Positions 42,840-51,754 are shown, counted from the stretch's first letter. The stretch: 64,000 nt of DNA from Bdellovibrio sp. BCCA (GCF_037996825.1 NZ_JBBNAC010000001.1:3534001-3598000), one strand, 5' to 3'. Made by a program: numbers and translations. Notes: generated by a model not told the origin, from the sequence alone.

Positions 42840-44657
42840 TTGTCTTATCAGGTGATTGCACGCAAATGGCGTCCACAATCTTTCACTGACGTTGTCGGGC
42901 AAAATCATATTACCCAAACTCTTTCCAATGCCCTTAATAATCAACGTCTTCCACATGCTTTGCTTTTCACAGGTCCTCGCGGAACTGGAAAAACTTCGTC
43001 GGCGCGTATCTTAGCGAAAGCTTTGCGTTGCCCGAATGCGAAGGATTTCATTCCTTGCAACGAGTGTTCTTCGTGCCAGGAAATTGCAGCAGGTTCCAGC
43101 GTTGATGTGATCGAGATCGATGGTGCTTCGAACAACGGTGTCGATGCCATTCGTGAACTTCGCGACACTGTGGCTTTCATGCCTTCCAGTGGAAAATACA
43201 AAATCTATATCATCGACGAAGTTCACATGCTTTCTACAAGTGCCTTCAATGCTTTGTTGAAAACTTTGGAAGAGCCACCTCCCCATGTGATTTTCATTAT
43301 GGCGACGACAGAAGTTCACAAGATTCCTCAAACGATCTTGTCTCGCTGTCAGCGTTTTGATTTTAGAAGAATTCCCACTCGTCAAATCACAGAGAGATTA
43401 AAACTCATCTGTGATCGTGAGGGCGTGCAAGCTGAAGAGGAAGCTCTTTGGGTGATCGCTCGTCAGGGTGATGGTTCTATGCGCGACTCACAAAGTTTGC
43501 TGGATCAAGTGATCACATTTGCAAACGGACCTTTGAGTCGCAGCAATGTTGTAGAAATTCTGGGGCTCACGGATCGGGCTCTTCTTTTTGAAACTTTGAA
43601 TGGCCTCATTGATCGCAACTCTCAAGCCATCATGAAAGTGATTGAGAAAATTGCGTCCGCTGGTTTTGAGCCACATTTGTTCTCTCAAGATTTGCTTGAG
43701 ATGATCCGTAACTTGCTCTTGGTAAAAGTTTCTGAAGCGCAGGCCGTGCAGATTTTAGAAATGCCGGATTCTGAACTTCAGGCTTTGACTGACATGTCTC
43801 AACGTCTTTCTGAAGAAGACATTCATTTGCTCTTCGACATGGCTCTTAAGGGCGGTGCTGATATTCCTCGTGCTCAAGATCCGCGTATTGTTTTAGAGGT
43901 CACACTTCTCCGAATGGCTTCTGCGCCGAAGTTGGTGGACCTTAAAACTCTATTGCAAAATGGAGCTTCCACCTCTCACAGCGCAGGTGGGGCCCGGCCC
44001 TACACACCGCCGGTAGCTCCCGCCGTTCCGGGACATGATCGACTGCACGAATCGCAAAAAGTGATGGATGGTCCGAAAGGACTTGAGGCCATGAAGGCCG
44101 CTTTGGAAAAAGCGAAGCCCTCTTTGAATTCAGTAAACTCAAAATCTGCGAGTCCTGCTCCTGCGACGGCGAAAACGGCGTCTGCACCAGCAGCGGCACC
44201 AGCTCCGAGTGCACCAGTGACTCCGAAAGTGGCTACAGGCGCAACTCCGACGGAAAAGTGGGTTCATTTCGTGGAACTTCTTCGCCAAGATGACGCTCTT
44301 TTCGCGGCGAAGGTCGAAAATTTACTTTTTGTAAAAGAAGAGGGAAAGCTTGTCAGCCTTGGCGTTCCGGCTAAATTGGCCTTCTTAAAAGAGCAAATGG
44401 CTGATGCTCAAGTGCGAAAAAAACTGCAAGGATTTATTGATTCGTACTGGGGTGCTGGGTATTCTTTTGAGGTATTAATGAGCCGCGATCAGGTTGGAGA
44501 ATCGGCCCAAGCCATGCAGCAGAAAAAAGTGCAAATGGCCGAGGAAGAAATCCGCAATAAGATCGCCGAAAACCCTATGGTGAAAGCGGCCCAAGATGTT
44601 TTCAAAGGGCATATCAAATCCATAGTGGAAACTAAGCGCGACAGCGCAGGGAGATAG
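42840..44657 (+). CDS. dnaX: DNA polymerase III gamma/tau subunit
   Basis: This protein of about 605 residues is the clamp-loader gamma/tau subunit. It has SYQVIARKWRPQSFTDVVGQ at the start, Walker A GPRGTGKTS, the zinc-finger Cys set (CP-x8-C-x2-C-x2-C), DEVHML and an SRC motif. Residues about 370-470 are an Ala/Pro-rich linker, followed by a tau-like C-terminal domain. The start TTG at 42840 is preferred, since GAGGGG precedes it by six bases and it matches the family N-terminus; GTG at 42816 is unlikely. It heads the ybaB-recR-mglA run. Confidence 0.95.
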   Translation: MSYQVIARKWRPQSFTDVVGQNHITQTLSNALNNQRLPHALLFTGPRGTGKTSSARILAKALRCPNAKDFIPCNECSSCQEIAAGSSVDVIEIDGASNNGVDAIRELRDTVAFMPSSGKYKIYIIDEVHMLSTSAFNALLKTLEEPPPHVIFIMATTEVHKIPQTILSRCQRFDFRRIPTRQITERLKLICDREGVQAEEEALWVIARQGDGSMRDSQSLLDQVITFANGPLSRSNVVEILGLTDRALLFETLNGLIDRNSQAIMKVIEKIASAGFEPHLFSQDLLEMIRNLLLVKVSEAQAVQILEMPDSELQALTDMSQRLSEEDIHLLFDMALKGGADIPRAQDPRIVLEVTLLRMASAPKLVDLKTLLQNGASTSHSAGGARPYTPPVAPAVPGHDRLHESQKVMDGPKGLEAMKAALEKAKPSLNSVNSKSASPAPATAKTASAPAAAPAPSAPVTPKVATGATPTEKWVHFVELLRQDDALFAAKVENLLFVKEEGKLVSLGVPAKLAFLKEQMADAQVRKKLQGFIDSYWGAGYSFEVLMSRDQVGESAQAMQQKKVQMAEEEIRNKIAENPMVKAAQDVFKGHIKSIVETKRDSAGR

Positions 44658-44659
44658 TT

Positions 44660-44983
44660 ATGAAAGGCATGCAAGGCGGAATGGCGCAACTGATGAAGCA
44701 AGCTAATCAGATGCAAATGAAAATGAAAAAAGCCCAAGAAGAGCTTGCGAAAAAAGAATACGAAGCAACTTCTGGCGGTGGCGCTGTAAAAGTAAAAGTG
44801 AACGGCGATCACATGATCACTGCTTTGACTATCGATCCTGAAGTTTTGAAAGCGGGCGACGTAGAAATGCTTCAAGACATGGTTATGTCTGCAACAAACG
44901 AAGCTGTTAAAGTTGCTAAAGAAACATCCGCAAAAGAGATGGAAAAAATCACTGGCGGATTAAATATCCCTGGAATGTTTTAG
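44660..44983 (+). CDS. ybaB: YbaB/EbfC family nucleoid-associated protein
   Basis: The 107-residue protein matches YbaB/EbfC: MKGMQGGMAQLMKQANQMQMKMKKAQEELAKK in outline, GGGAVKVKVNGDHMITALTIDPEVLKAGD and an LNIPGMF end. It binds DNA as a dimer. The start lies two bases after the dnaX stop, with AGGGAG just upstream, and recR follows, the classical arrangement of this locus. Confidence 0.95.
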   Translation: MKGMQGGMAQLMKQANQMQMKMKKAQEELAKKEYEATSGGGAVKVKVNGDHMITALTIDPEVLKAGDVEMLQDMVMSATNEAVKVAKETSAKEMEKITGGLNIPGMF

Positions 44984-45019
44984 GCCGCGAGGCCACAGTG
45001 CCGTAGCGCCGGATGGCGC
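44983..45019 (+). other. Two small GC hairpins between ybaB and recR
   Basis: GGCC-GCGA-GGCC (44983-44994) and GCGCC-GGAT-GGCGC (45006-45019) are tandem stem-loops. No T tract follows, so they are not terminators; they may stabilise or separate the two coding regions. Confidence 0.5.
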
Positions 45020-45036
45020 GTAGGCTGGAGTAAATT

Positions 45037-45651
45037 TTGTTACATATTTCTGCATTAGAAAAATTAACGCACGAGCTGAGTCGTCTTCCCGGAATCGGGC
45101 CTAAGACAGCTCAGCGCTTGGCGTATTTTATTCTGAAGTCGCAGAATGAGTATCCAGAACGTTTGAGTGAAGCTCTTCTGCGTGTGAAGGCCGAGGTCCA
45201 TGAGTGTCCTCGTTGTTTTAACTATACAGACACGGATCTTTGCCGTTATTGCGAAGACTCTCACCGTTCTGATGATTCTTTGTGTATCGTGGAAGAGCCC
45301 TCGGATATCATGCGCATCGAATCTTCCGGTGCTTTCCGCGGTCGTTACCATGTTTTGCATGGAGCGATCTCTCCGCTGGAAGGCATTGGTCCTCAAGAAT
45401 TAAAAATCAAAGAACTGATTGAACGTATCGACGCCGGAATTGAAGGCGACGGACCTGTGATTAAAGAGGTCATCCTTGCTTTGGATGCCGATTTAGAAGG
45501 TGATACGACAATTTTGTACCTTGCTAAGCAACTCCAAGGGAAAGGTTTGAAACTTTCTCGCATTGCCCATGGAGTTCCTATTGGCAGCGACATCGATTTC
45601 ATAGATGATAGAACTATGGGTCGTGCCCTGCAAAATAGAGTGGAGCTGTAA
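45037..45651 (+). CDS. recR: Recombination protein RecR
   Basis: The 204-residue protein matches RecR: ALEKLTHELSRLPGIGPKTAQRLA, a zinc motif CPRCFNYTDTDLCRYCED, and a Toprim domain with LCIVEEPSDIMRIE and LALDADLEGDTT. It acts with RecFO in recombinational repair of gaps. The start is TTG at 45037, preceded by CTGGAG, and two small hairpins lie upstream. Its stop overlaps the mglA start as TAATG. Confidence 0.95.
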   Translation: MLHISALEKLTHELSRLPGIGPKTAQRLAYFILKSQNEYPERLSEALLRVKAEVHECPRCFNYTDTDLCRYCEDSHRSDDSLCIVEEPSDIMRIESSGAFRGRYHVLHGAISPLEGIGPQELKIKELIERIDAGIEGDGPVIKEVILALDADLEGDTTILYLAKQLQGKGLKLSRIAHGVPIGSDIDFIDDRTMGRALQNRVEL

Positions 45652-46244
45652 TGTCCTTTATTAACTACAATGCCAAAGAGATTCACTGCAAAGTCGTGTA
45701 TTACGGTCCTTCCTTGGGCGGTAAAACAACGAACATCCAGTGGGTTTATCAAAAAACGGCGGAGGATCAAAAATCCAAGCTGGTGGCATTGAACACGGAC
45801 ATTGAGCGCACTCTGTTCTTCGACTTCTTGCCTCTGAACGTAGGTGACATCCGTGGATTTAAAACACGTTTCCACCTTTACACAGTTCCGGGCCAAGTCG
45901 TTTACGATGCTTCTCGTAAGTTGATCTTAAAGGGTCTTGATGGAGTTATCTTTGTTGCGGACTCTCAAATTGAGCGTATGGATGAAAACTTAGAATCCCT
46001 TCGCAATTTAGAGAGAAACTTGGAACAACAAGGCTACGACATCCGCGAGATCCCTCTTATTATGCAATACAACAAACGTGATTTGCCGAATGTGGCTTCT
46101 TTGGCTGAGCTAAGAAGCGCATTAAACCCTTACAACGCACCTGAAATTGAAGGCTGCGCTTCTGAAGGCAAAGGCGTTTTTGAATCTTTAAAGACCGTTT
46201 CTAAATCGATTATTAACGTATTAAAGGGTGGAACCACTCTTTAA
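45651..46244 (+). CDS. mglA: MglA family small GTPase (polarity regulator)
   Basis: The 197-residue protein is MglA: P-loop GPSLGGKTT (19-27), TVPGQ at 78-82 where the usual Asp of DxxG is Thr78 as in myxobacterial MglA, and NKRD at 141-144. MglA sets cell polarity; in B. bacteriovorus it is needed for prey invasion (reported work on Bd3734). No mglB lies in this window. It overlaps recR by one base, hence is in the dnaX transcript. Confidence 0.93.
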   Translation: MSFINYNAKEIHCKVVYYGPSLGGKTTNIQWVYQKTAEDQKSKLVALNTDIERTLFFDFLPLNVGDIRGFKTRFHLYTVPGQVVYDASRKLILKGLDGVIFVADSQIERMDENLESLRNLERNLEQQGYDIREIPLIMQYNKRDLPNVASLAELRSALNPYNAPEIEGCASEGKGVFESLKTVSKSIINVLKGGTTL

Positions 46245-46286
46245 TTTCCCTCGGAAAATTCATTTTAAGCCATGCCTTGGGCTGGC

Positions 46287-46314
46287 TTGCATTTGCCTGT
46301 AGCCATGTTATATG
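46287..46314 (+). promoter_or_regulatory. Possible promoter of nadA
   Basis: TTGCAT (46287-46292) and TATATG (46309-46314) are 16 bases apart, about 45 bases before the nadA start. The boxes are imperfect. Confidence 0.35.
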
Positions 46315-46358
46315 AGGCCACTCGTATTCGTTTGGGTTACAATAAGCCCGAGGTTGAT

Positions 46359-47324
46359 ATGTCATATGATATTGTTGCTGATATTCAGCGCCTGAAAAAA
46401 GAAAAGAATGCTGTGATCTTGGCTCACTATTATGAAGATGGTGATATTCAAGATGTGGCCGATTATGTCGGTGATAGTTTTTATCTTGCGAAAATGGGCC
46501 AGCAAGTAAAACAAGATGTGATCCTTCTTGCAGGTGTGGTCTTCATGGCTGAAAGCGTGAAGATTCTTAATCCTTCAAAAACGGTTTTGGTTCCTGACAT
46601 GGAAGCAAGCTGCTCGCTTGTTAAGGGTGCACCCTACGAAAAATACTTGGCTTGGCGCCGTCAGCATCCCGACGGAATTGCTGTGACTTACATTAATTCG
46701 AGTGCGGAAGTAAAATCGATCTCTGATGTGATTATCACTTCATCCAATGCGCAACAGATCGTGGAATCCATTCCTAAAGATCGTAAGATTCTTTTCGGGC
46801 CGGACCAACACTTGGGTCGTTGGCTTTCTAAAAAGCTAAATCGTGAATTTGTGTTGTGGCCGGGAGCTTGTGAAGTCCATGTACTTTTCAACGCTAAGAA
46901 ATTGCATGAACTGATTGCCCAACATCCCGACGCAGTGGTGATTGCGCATCCAGAGTGCGATGAGTCTGTTTTGCAATATGCTTCTGTGATTGGTTCAACT
47001 TCTCGTTTGCTTGAAGAAGTTGAAAAAAATCCTGCGAAGAAATTTATCGTGGCAACAGAAACAGGGATCTTCCATCAAATGCAGAAGAAACGTCCTGATG
47101 TGACGTTGATTCAAGCGCCTGTTTTGGATTCGGGTTGCTCTTGCAACAACTGTCCTTACATGAAGATGAACTCCATGGAAAAGATCAAATACGCTCTTGA
47201 GTCTTTCAAACCTCAAGTGGGCTTAAACGAAGACCTTCGCTTAAAAGCCAAAGTGTCTTTGGATCGCATGATGGATATCACAAGCGGCAAGGCTGTGACT
47301 TGGCCTGCTGAATTTACCGTTTAA
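46359..47324 (+). CDS. nadA: Quinolinate synthase
   Basis: The protein of about 321 residues matches NadA of the short type: AVILAHYYEDGDIQDVADYVGDSF, then three iron-sulphur cysteines in MEASCSLV, PGACEVH and DSGCSCNNCP. It condenses iminoaspartate and dihydroxyacetone phosphate to quinolinate for NAD synthesis. ATG at 46359 follows GAGG; the longer frame from 46272 has no site. A PPTase gene follows after 22 bases. Confidence 0.95.
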   Translation: MSYDIVADIQRLKKEKNAVILAHYYEDGDIQDVADYVGDSFYLAKMGQQVKQDVILLAGVVFMAESVKILNPSKTVLVPDMEASCSLVKGAPYEKYLAWRRQHPDGIAVTYINSSAEVKSISDVIITSSNAQQIVESIPKDRKILFGPDQHLGRWLSKKLNREFVLWPGACEVHVLFNAKKLHELIAQHPDAVVIAHPECDESVLQYASVIGSTSRLLEEVEKNPAKKFIVATETGIFHQMQKKRPDVTLIQAPVLDSGCSCNNCPYMKMNSMEKIKYALESFKPQVGLNEDLRLKAKVSLDRMMDITSGKAVTWPAEFTV

Positions 47325-47346
47325 TTTTCTTAAAGGAACTCGATTC

Positions 47347-47874
47347 ATGGCTCTTTCTCAAAGCACAATCGAGTTCCTGCAAAAGTCCTTAGTATCTGAT
47401 TTACAAGTTTTTGCAAAACCTGAATGGGGAAGTCAGAATCCCTCTCACCGTGAATTGATACGTACCGAGTTGGCAGAGGTTTTTTCTAATACGGATTTAA
47501 AAACTTCCGTTTCTCACTGTGAGGGTATGGGTGTTGTTGTCGTTTCTCGCTCGCCTCTTGGTGTGGATGTGGAAGTTCGTGCCCATGTTGAAGAAAAAAT
47601 CGTCGCTCGTGTATCTTCAAATGAAGAAGTTTTAGCAGCACCAAGTCCCGCTTCTTTGTGGAGTGCAAAAGAAGCGATCTTCAAAGCACTTCGCTCGTAT
47701 AATCAGCCCTCGGTGGTTTCAAAAATTTCTGTAGGGGCCTGGAAAAATATTGATTCTCAGACTGAGACATACCGTCTTTTACACCCGGAAATTCATGGTT
47801 CTCCCTCTGAAAACAGAGGTGTTGTGATGCATTTCGGGGAACACACTTACAGCTTTTTTGTTTTTCCCTCTTAA
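47347..47874 (+). CDS. 4'-phosphopantetheinyl transferase family protein
   Basis: The 175-residue protein has GVDVEVR and, about 45 residues later, WSAKEAIFKAL, the two motifs of the PPTase superfamily that hold the metal and CoA. It probably activates carrier proteins. It is shorter and more divergent than Sfp or AcpS, so substrate is uncertain. ATG follows AAAGGAAC. It lies 22 bases after nadA and may share its transcript. Confidence 0.8.
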   Translation: MALSQSTIEFLQKSLVSDLQVFAKPEWGSQNPSHRELIRTELAEVFSNTDLKTSVSHCEGMGVVVVSRSPLGVDVEVRAHVEEKIVARVSSNEEVLAAPSPASLWSAKEAIFKALRSYNQPSVVSKISVGAWKNIDSQTETYRLLHPEIHGSPSENRGVVMHFGEHTYSFFVFPS

Positions 47875-47941
47875 CTTTGGTCGGGTCCTGCCGAAGAGTT
47901 TATTAACCAGAGTTAATGATACTGATTAAGGCAGGTGACTA

Positions 47942-48334
47942 ATGGGAAGTACAAAATACAACCGCAGAGTGGCTCCAAGGAAAGAAGTCTCTCCCATTCA
48001 TATTTCATATCTCACTTCACTCGATGACTTTGCAAAGATCGCAAAGAACTGTGAGATCGTAGAAGCTTCGTCAACAGGACTTTTACTTTTGATCAAACGT
48101 GATGATCTAATTCCTACGGCGCTTCGTAAAACTTTGACCCTGGATGTGTTAATAGGCGATCGAGTCTTTATGCATCTTGAAGAAATGAATCTGGAAGTTT
48201 CCGGTGTAATCACTCGCACACAGCTTCTAGGCAAAAAGGGTTTCTATGTGGCTGTCGATTACAGCGATGAAGCTCCTGAATACTGGAGAGAATGCTTGAT
48301 GGATCTTCTACCAAAACCAGGAGAGTTGGACTAA
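47942..48334 (+). CDS. PilZ-domain protein
   Basis: The 130-residue protein has an R-x3-R motif (R9 to R13 in RRVAPR) and an E-x-S-x-x-G at 40-45 (EASSTG, with Glu in place of Asp/Asn), as in PilZ c-di-GMP receptors. PilZ proteins link c-di-GMP to motility and surface processes, relevant near mglA. The Glu substitution could weaken binding. AGGTGACTA lies before the ATG. A terminator follows at 48358. Confidence 0.82.
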   Translation: MGSTKYNRRVAPRKEVSPIHISYLTSLDDFAKIAKNCEIVEASSTGLLLLIKRDDLIPTALRKTLTLDVLIGDRVFMHLEEMNLEVSGVITRTQLLGKKGFYVAVDYSDEAPEYWRECLMDLLPKPGELD

Positions 48335-48357
48335 GTTTGAAAACTTAAGTCTGTAAG

Positions 48358-48389
48358 AAAAAGCCTAGGGTTCGCCTTAGGCTTTTTTA
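48358..48389. terminator. Intrinsic terminator between the PilZ and phosphatase genes
   Basis: AAAAAGCCTA pairs with TAGGCTTTTT; T tracts on both sides serve the convergent genes. Confidence 0.85.
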
Positions 48390-48390
48390 T

Positions 48391-48960
48391 TTAAATATAT
48401 GTTCTTTGCTCTAAAGGCACATGGCCGATATCGGCAAATCCTAAGAGGATGGCATTCCCCTCTTTATCAACACGAACTGTGGTGAGAGATCCTTGGTGCA
48501 TATCCATCTTCACCCACTTCTTATGATCTATTCCCAAAGCTTTGCACACCCAATATCTGATCACATTGCCATGAGCGACGACGACATGAGTGCTCGTTCC
48601 ACTTCTGGGAGCTTTAAAAAGAAAATCAAAAGCTTTGTCAGCGTGTATTTGGTTTTTCTTCATCGTTTCGCGCGCGGCTTTATCGATTTTAGTGACGGCC
48701 TCTAACCCGGGCAAAATACCTTCGCGAAACATATCGCGTTTAACTGATTTCATCTGACATTGCTTTTCAATGTAAGAAGCCGTTTCGATCGCCCGTGGCA
48801 TTGTGCTTGAGTAAATTCGATGAGGCTTAAGATCACGCACCACTTGCGAGGCCAAATGCGCTTGTGCTTTTCCTAAAGAAGTTAAGCGTTCAGGATCTTT
48901 TTCATACTGACCGTGACGGACAAAGACGATGGTTTTATAAATCTTTGGATCAAATGTCAT
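48391..48960 (-). CDS. Histidine phosphatase (SixA/GPM-like)
   Basis: The protein of about 189 residues has the RHG phosphatase motif FVRHGQYEKD, then SSTMPRAIETASYI and VVAHGNVIRYWVCKALG for the second His. It resembles the SixA and phosphoglycerate mutase-like small phosphatases; substrate unknown. The start is taken at 48960 because it directly precedes the conserved core; upstream ATGs at 49002 and 49005 are possible. The gene is divergent from the Cys-repeat secreted protein. Confidence 0.82.
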   Translation of the reverse strand: MTFDPKIYKTIVFVRHGQYEKDPERLTSLGKAQAHLASQVVRDLKPHRIYSSTMPRAIETASYIEKQCQMKSVKRDMFREGILPGLEAVTKIDKAARETMKKNQIHADKAFDFLFKAPRSGTSTHVVVAHGNVIRYWVCKALGIDHKKWVKMDMHQGSLTTVRVDKEGNAILLGFADIGHVPLEQRTYI

Positions 48961-49086
48961 AATGTTTATATTCGCAGAAGTTTTTCTTAGTTGCAACGTC
49001 ATCATATGGTTACCAATAGAAGACGGTGCATTTTGCTTGGCATAAGCTCTGCACTCCTCCACTTCGGAATATAAAACGGGGGAAAA

Positions 49087-49662
49087 ATGAAACCACTTTT
49101 CACATTGATGATTCTTGTTGTAGCGATGGCGAACACAGCTCACGCTGATTCTTTTACTACTATTCGTGATGGCAAGGAGTACATATGTACGGCTACCGAG
49201 CCAAGAAATCCCGGAGACGCCGTGGATTGTGTGGATACAGCTTACCGCGGTCCTTTTTCCAAAGAAGAATCAATGCGCATTTGTAGTGGCGCTACCTCGA
49301 AAGCTCCCGCTGAATGTGCGACGGCCGCTTATCGTGGACCTTTCTCAAAGGAAGAATCTATTTCTCTTTGCGTGAGAGCGACTTCAGCAACAGGACCTGT
49401 TGACTGCGCCACGACGGCTTACCGCGGACCCTTTTCAAAAGAAGAATCTTTGCAACTTTGCACGCGAGGCGGAACTCTTGCCAATGCGGAGTGCGCGATC
49501 AAAGCTTATCGCGGTCCTTACAGCAAAGAGGAAGCTCTTCGCCTTTGCAAAGCAGAGCCAACTTTGTTGATCCGTTCATTCAAACTGATGGAAAGTTCTC
49601 CTGAAGTTCAATCGAAGATTCAACTTTTCAAAGCGAAAGTATTGGGACTTTTTGATCGATAA
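49087..49662 (+). CDS. Secreted protein with four Cys-flanked YRGPFSKEE repeats
   Basis: The 191-residue protein has a signal peptide (1-20) and four tandem repeats of about 29-30 residues. Each repeat is C, three residues, A-Y-R-G-P-F/Y-S-K-E-E, four residues and C, so a pair of Cys is spaced 17-18 apart. Each pair could form a disulphide loop. I do not recognise a family. ATG follows a GGGGGAAAA site. A 25-residue tail ends the protein. A good terminator follows at 49720. Confidence 0.75.
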   Translation: MKPLFTLMILVVAMANTAHADSFTTIRDGKEYICTATEPRNPGDAVDCVDTAYRGPFSKEESMRICSGATSKAPAECATAAYRGPFSKEESISLCVRATSATGPVDCATTAYRGPFSKEESLQLCTRGGTLANAECAIKAYRGPYSKEEALRLCKAEPTLLIRSFKLMESSPEVQSKIQLFKAKVLGLFDR

Positions 49663-49719
49663 CGGATCTCACAAAAGAGAGCTGTTTAAAGAGTTCTCAC
49701 TGTCAAAAATACATTAGTC

Positions 49720-49756
49720 AGTTGGGGTTTCACGGAACCTCAACTCTTTTTTATTT
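49720..49756 (+). terminator. Intrinsic terminator after the Cys-repeat gene
   Basis: AGTTGGGGTT pairs with AACCTCAACT (one G-T wobble), followed by CTTTTTTATTT. Confidence 0.85.
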
Positions 49757-49804
49757 GCAGCCGTACGATCTTTTGGTGGCACCGATATTGATTGTCTTAA
49801 GGTC

Positions 49805-50101
49805 ATGGTTAAGACAAAAAGTATCGGATTCTTTATCGCTTTGTTCATCACACCTCTCGTGTCTCAGGGTAAGGCAGTAAGAATGTCCTCTTCTGAAACA
49901 GCGAAGCTTTGCGATTCTCTGCGCCCGAATCCGACAACAAAACTTAAATCAGATCTTAAAAATATCTCGGCAGCCGCTTCAAAAGCATTGGGTGGAGACG
50001 ATCTCACTCATGTCGAAGTTGAATGTATTTTGAAACCTACAGACGGGCAAAATCGTTGCGACGATAAAGTCGCAACTCAGATTTCGCAAAACGATCTTTA
50101 A
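49805..50101 (+). CDS. Small secreted hypothetical protein
   Basis: The 98-residue protein has a signal peptide (1-23) and three Cys in the mature part. No family is recognised. ATG at 49805 is preceded by AAGG. It ends one base before the stop of the convergent gene at 50102. Confidence 0.65.
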   Translation: MVKTKSIGFFIALFITPLVSQGKAVRMSSSETAKLCDSLRPNPTTKLKSDLKNISAAASKALGGDDLTHVEVECILKPTDGQNRCDDKVATQISQNDL

Positions 50102-50740
50102 TTAAGCCAAATCCACAAACTGTGGAAGACCAATTTCAGATACCAACACAACAGAATAATGCGGAGGCAAGAACCAGCTAATAGCTTCCGCAATACCTTG
50201 ATGTTCTTTTGTCGGTGGATTTCCCAAAGACTCTAAAGAGAACGCAAGATCATAGTGTTTGCGATCCGCACTCATCACAAGAATGCGCGGACGGTGCACA
50301 CCTTGATCAAAGAAAAACTGTTTTAAGATATTGCGCACGTACTGTGGCAAGTAGTGAGGTGCCGGAGGACCCGCGTGAAGCTGTTGGCCCTTTTCCATCT
50401 CCACAGTTCCTACTGGAGACTCTTCAGCCGTTTTATAAAACAAGCCCGTTTCTTTGAAGTGCCAAAGCATACCGTAAGTGAAAACATAATCCGGATAAGA
50501 CTTCATTGGATTTACAACCAGGCCCACGCCTTTCATTGCCAACCACTGCATGATTTTATTTGCCGGTTCCGTGGCTTCAGCAGAAGTCTCTGCCAAAAGA
50601 TACGGCCAACCATCGGGACCTTTTTGTGGAGCTTCGTGAAGAAGTTTAAGATTGCTCTGAGTGATCGCCATAAAGAAGTCGATTTCCCATTGATGATCGC
50701 GTTTTTCATCAGGGACGTTTACTAATTCTAGAAGATTCAT
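50102..50740 (-). CDS. Hypothetical cytoplasmic protein
   Basis: This 212-residue protein has no signal peptide or membrane segment. Segments include YPDYVFTYGMLWHFKETGLF, LPQYVRNILKQFFFDQGV and YDLAFSLESLGNPP. I cannot place it in a family. ATG at 50740 follows AGGAGTC. It lies after the L,D-transpeptidase gene but is separated from it by a terminator. Confidence 0.7.
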   Translation of the reverse strand: MNLLELVNVPDEKRDHQWEIDFFMAITQSNLKLLHEAPQKGPDGWPYLLAETSAEATEPANKIMQWLAMKGVGLVVNPMKSYPDYVFTYGMLWHFKETGLFYKTAEESPVGTVEMEKGQQLHAGPPAPHYLPQYVRNILKQFFFDQGVHRPRILVMSADRKHYDLAFSLESLGNPPTKEHQGIAEAISWFLPPHYSVVLVSEIGLPQFVDLA

Positions 50741-50764
50741 GGGGACTCCTATGGCTCAAAAAAA

Positions 50765-50796
50765 CAAAAAGGCCGGGTAATTAACCCAGCCTTTTT
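50765..50796 (-). terminator. Intrinsic terminator after the second L,D-transpeptidase
   Basis: AAAAAGGC-C-GGGT pairs with ACCC-A-GCCTTTTT around AATTA. It lies between the transpeptidase stop and the start of the next minus-strand gene. Confidence 0.75.
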
Positions 50797-50844
50797 ATGT
50801 CCCTTTCAGAGGGAGGTCAAGACGAAGCCCGTCGGGCCTAAATC

Positions 50845-51576
50845 TTAGTATTCTTCAACGATGACGATTGTTTTGTAACCACGCTCATAACGAACACGGC
50901 CGTATTCATCAAGCTGAGGTTGACCTGTTTTAGTGCTAAGAACAGGAACTTGGCCTTTATCCGCAGCAAGAACTGCAGAGTGGATTTGCTGGATGTAGTT
51001 TTTATGAACGCGCACGCAACCAGAAGAAGCTCTAGAACCCAAAGCTGCCTCACCTGCCGCTTCACCGCTAGAAAGATCCGGTGGAACTTGGTGCACTGCT
51101 AGACCGCGAAGATCGTTAAAGAACATCGCATAAGGCATGTGGAATTTGTTTTCGCCAGAACGGTAGTTCGCACCTTCAACACGTTTGATTGTATAGAAAC
51201 CACGAGTTGTGTGTCTCCAGTGAGATTGTGTCGCGCCTTTAAAGATTTTATTGAAAACGCCACGAACCGCGCCAACGTATTCGATGTCTTCAGCACCGCT
51301 AGAAATTTTCGTCGTAAGCATCAACTGACGGTTTGTATAAAGGCGCAAAGTTTGTTTGTTTGCGGCTTTGTTGATCACGATCACGTTTGTGTATTGGTTA
51401 AGGTAAGTCTCACCTTGGAAGTAAGCCACTTCGTCGAAAAGGCGGCCATAAGCAGCCTCGTAAGAATCTTCGACCATCAAGCGTTTTTCAGCTTCAGCGC
51501 GAGAATCCGCGAAAGATTGAACAGAGAAAACAGTTGCAAGCAAAAGCAAAGAAAACACAGTTAAAAGCTGTCTCAT
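50845..51576 (-). CDS. L,D-transpeptidase (YkuD domain), exported
   Basis: The 243-residue protein has a signal peptide (1-23) and a YkuD domain at about 65-220. The catalytic motif is S-S-G-C-V-R-V, with VHQVPP carrying the His about 30 residues before it. It acts in the periplasm on peptidoglycan. It differs from the copy at 2840, which has SHGCIRM. ATG at 51576 follows AGGAGT. Terminator downstream, so it is monocistronic. Confidence 0.9.
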   Translation of the reverse strand: MRQLLTVFSLLLLATVFSVQSFADSRAEAEKRLMVEDSYEAAYGRLFDEVAYFQGETYLNQYTNVIVINKAANKQTLRLYTNRQLMLTTKISSGAEDIEYVGAVRGVFNKIFKGATQSHWRHTTRGFYTIKRVEGANYRSGENKFHMPYAMFFNDLRGLAVHQVPPDLSSGEAAGEAALGSRASSGCVRVHKNYIQQIHSAVLAADKGQVPVLSTKTGQPQLDEYGRVRYERGYKTIVIVEEY

Positions 51577-51754
51577 GAATACTCCTAAAAATGATGCCGG
51601 ATGTTTAGCAGAAATTTTTCACTGCACGTACAATTTTTGGGCACTGTGTAACAATTGTTTAATCTAGAAATTTCTACGCGGAATGCGACTCAAAACTCAT
51701 ATAACAGCGGCTTTCCCCTCTTTGGAAAAAAGTTCACGCCATAGAGATCTAATC

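Noticed and set aside
42522-42956. Minus-strand frame of 144 codons
   Set aside because: It spans the inverted repeat, SRP RNA and the dnaX start; no ribosome site or family pattern.
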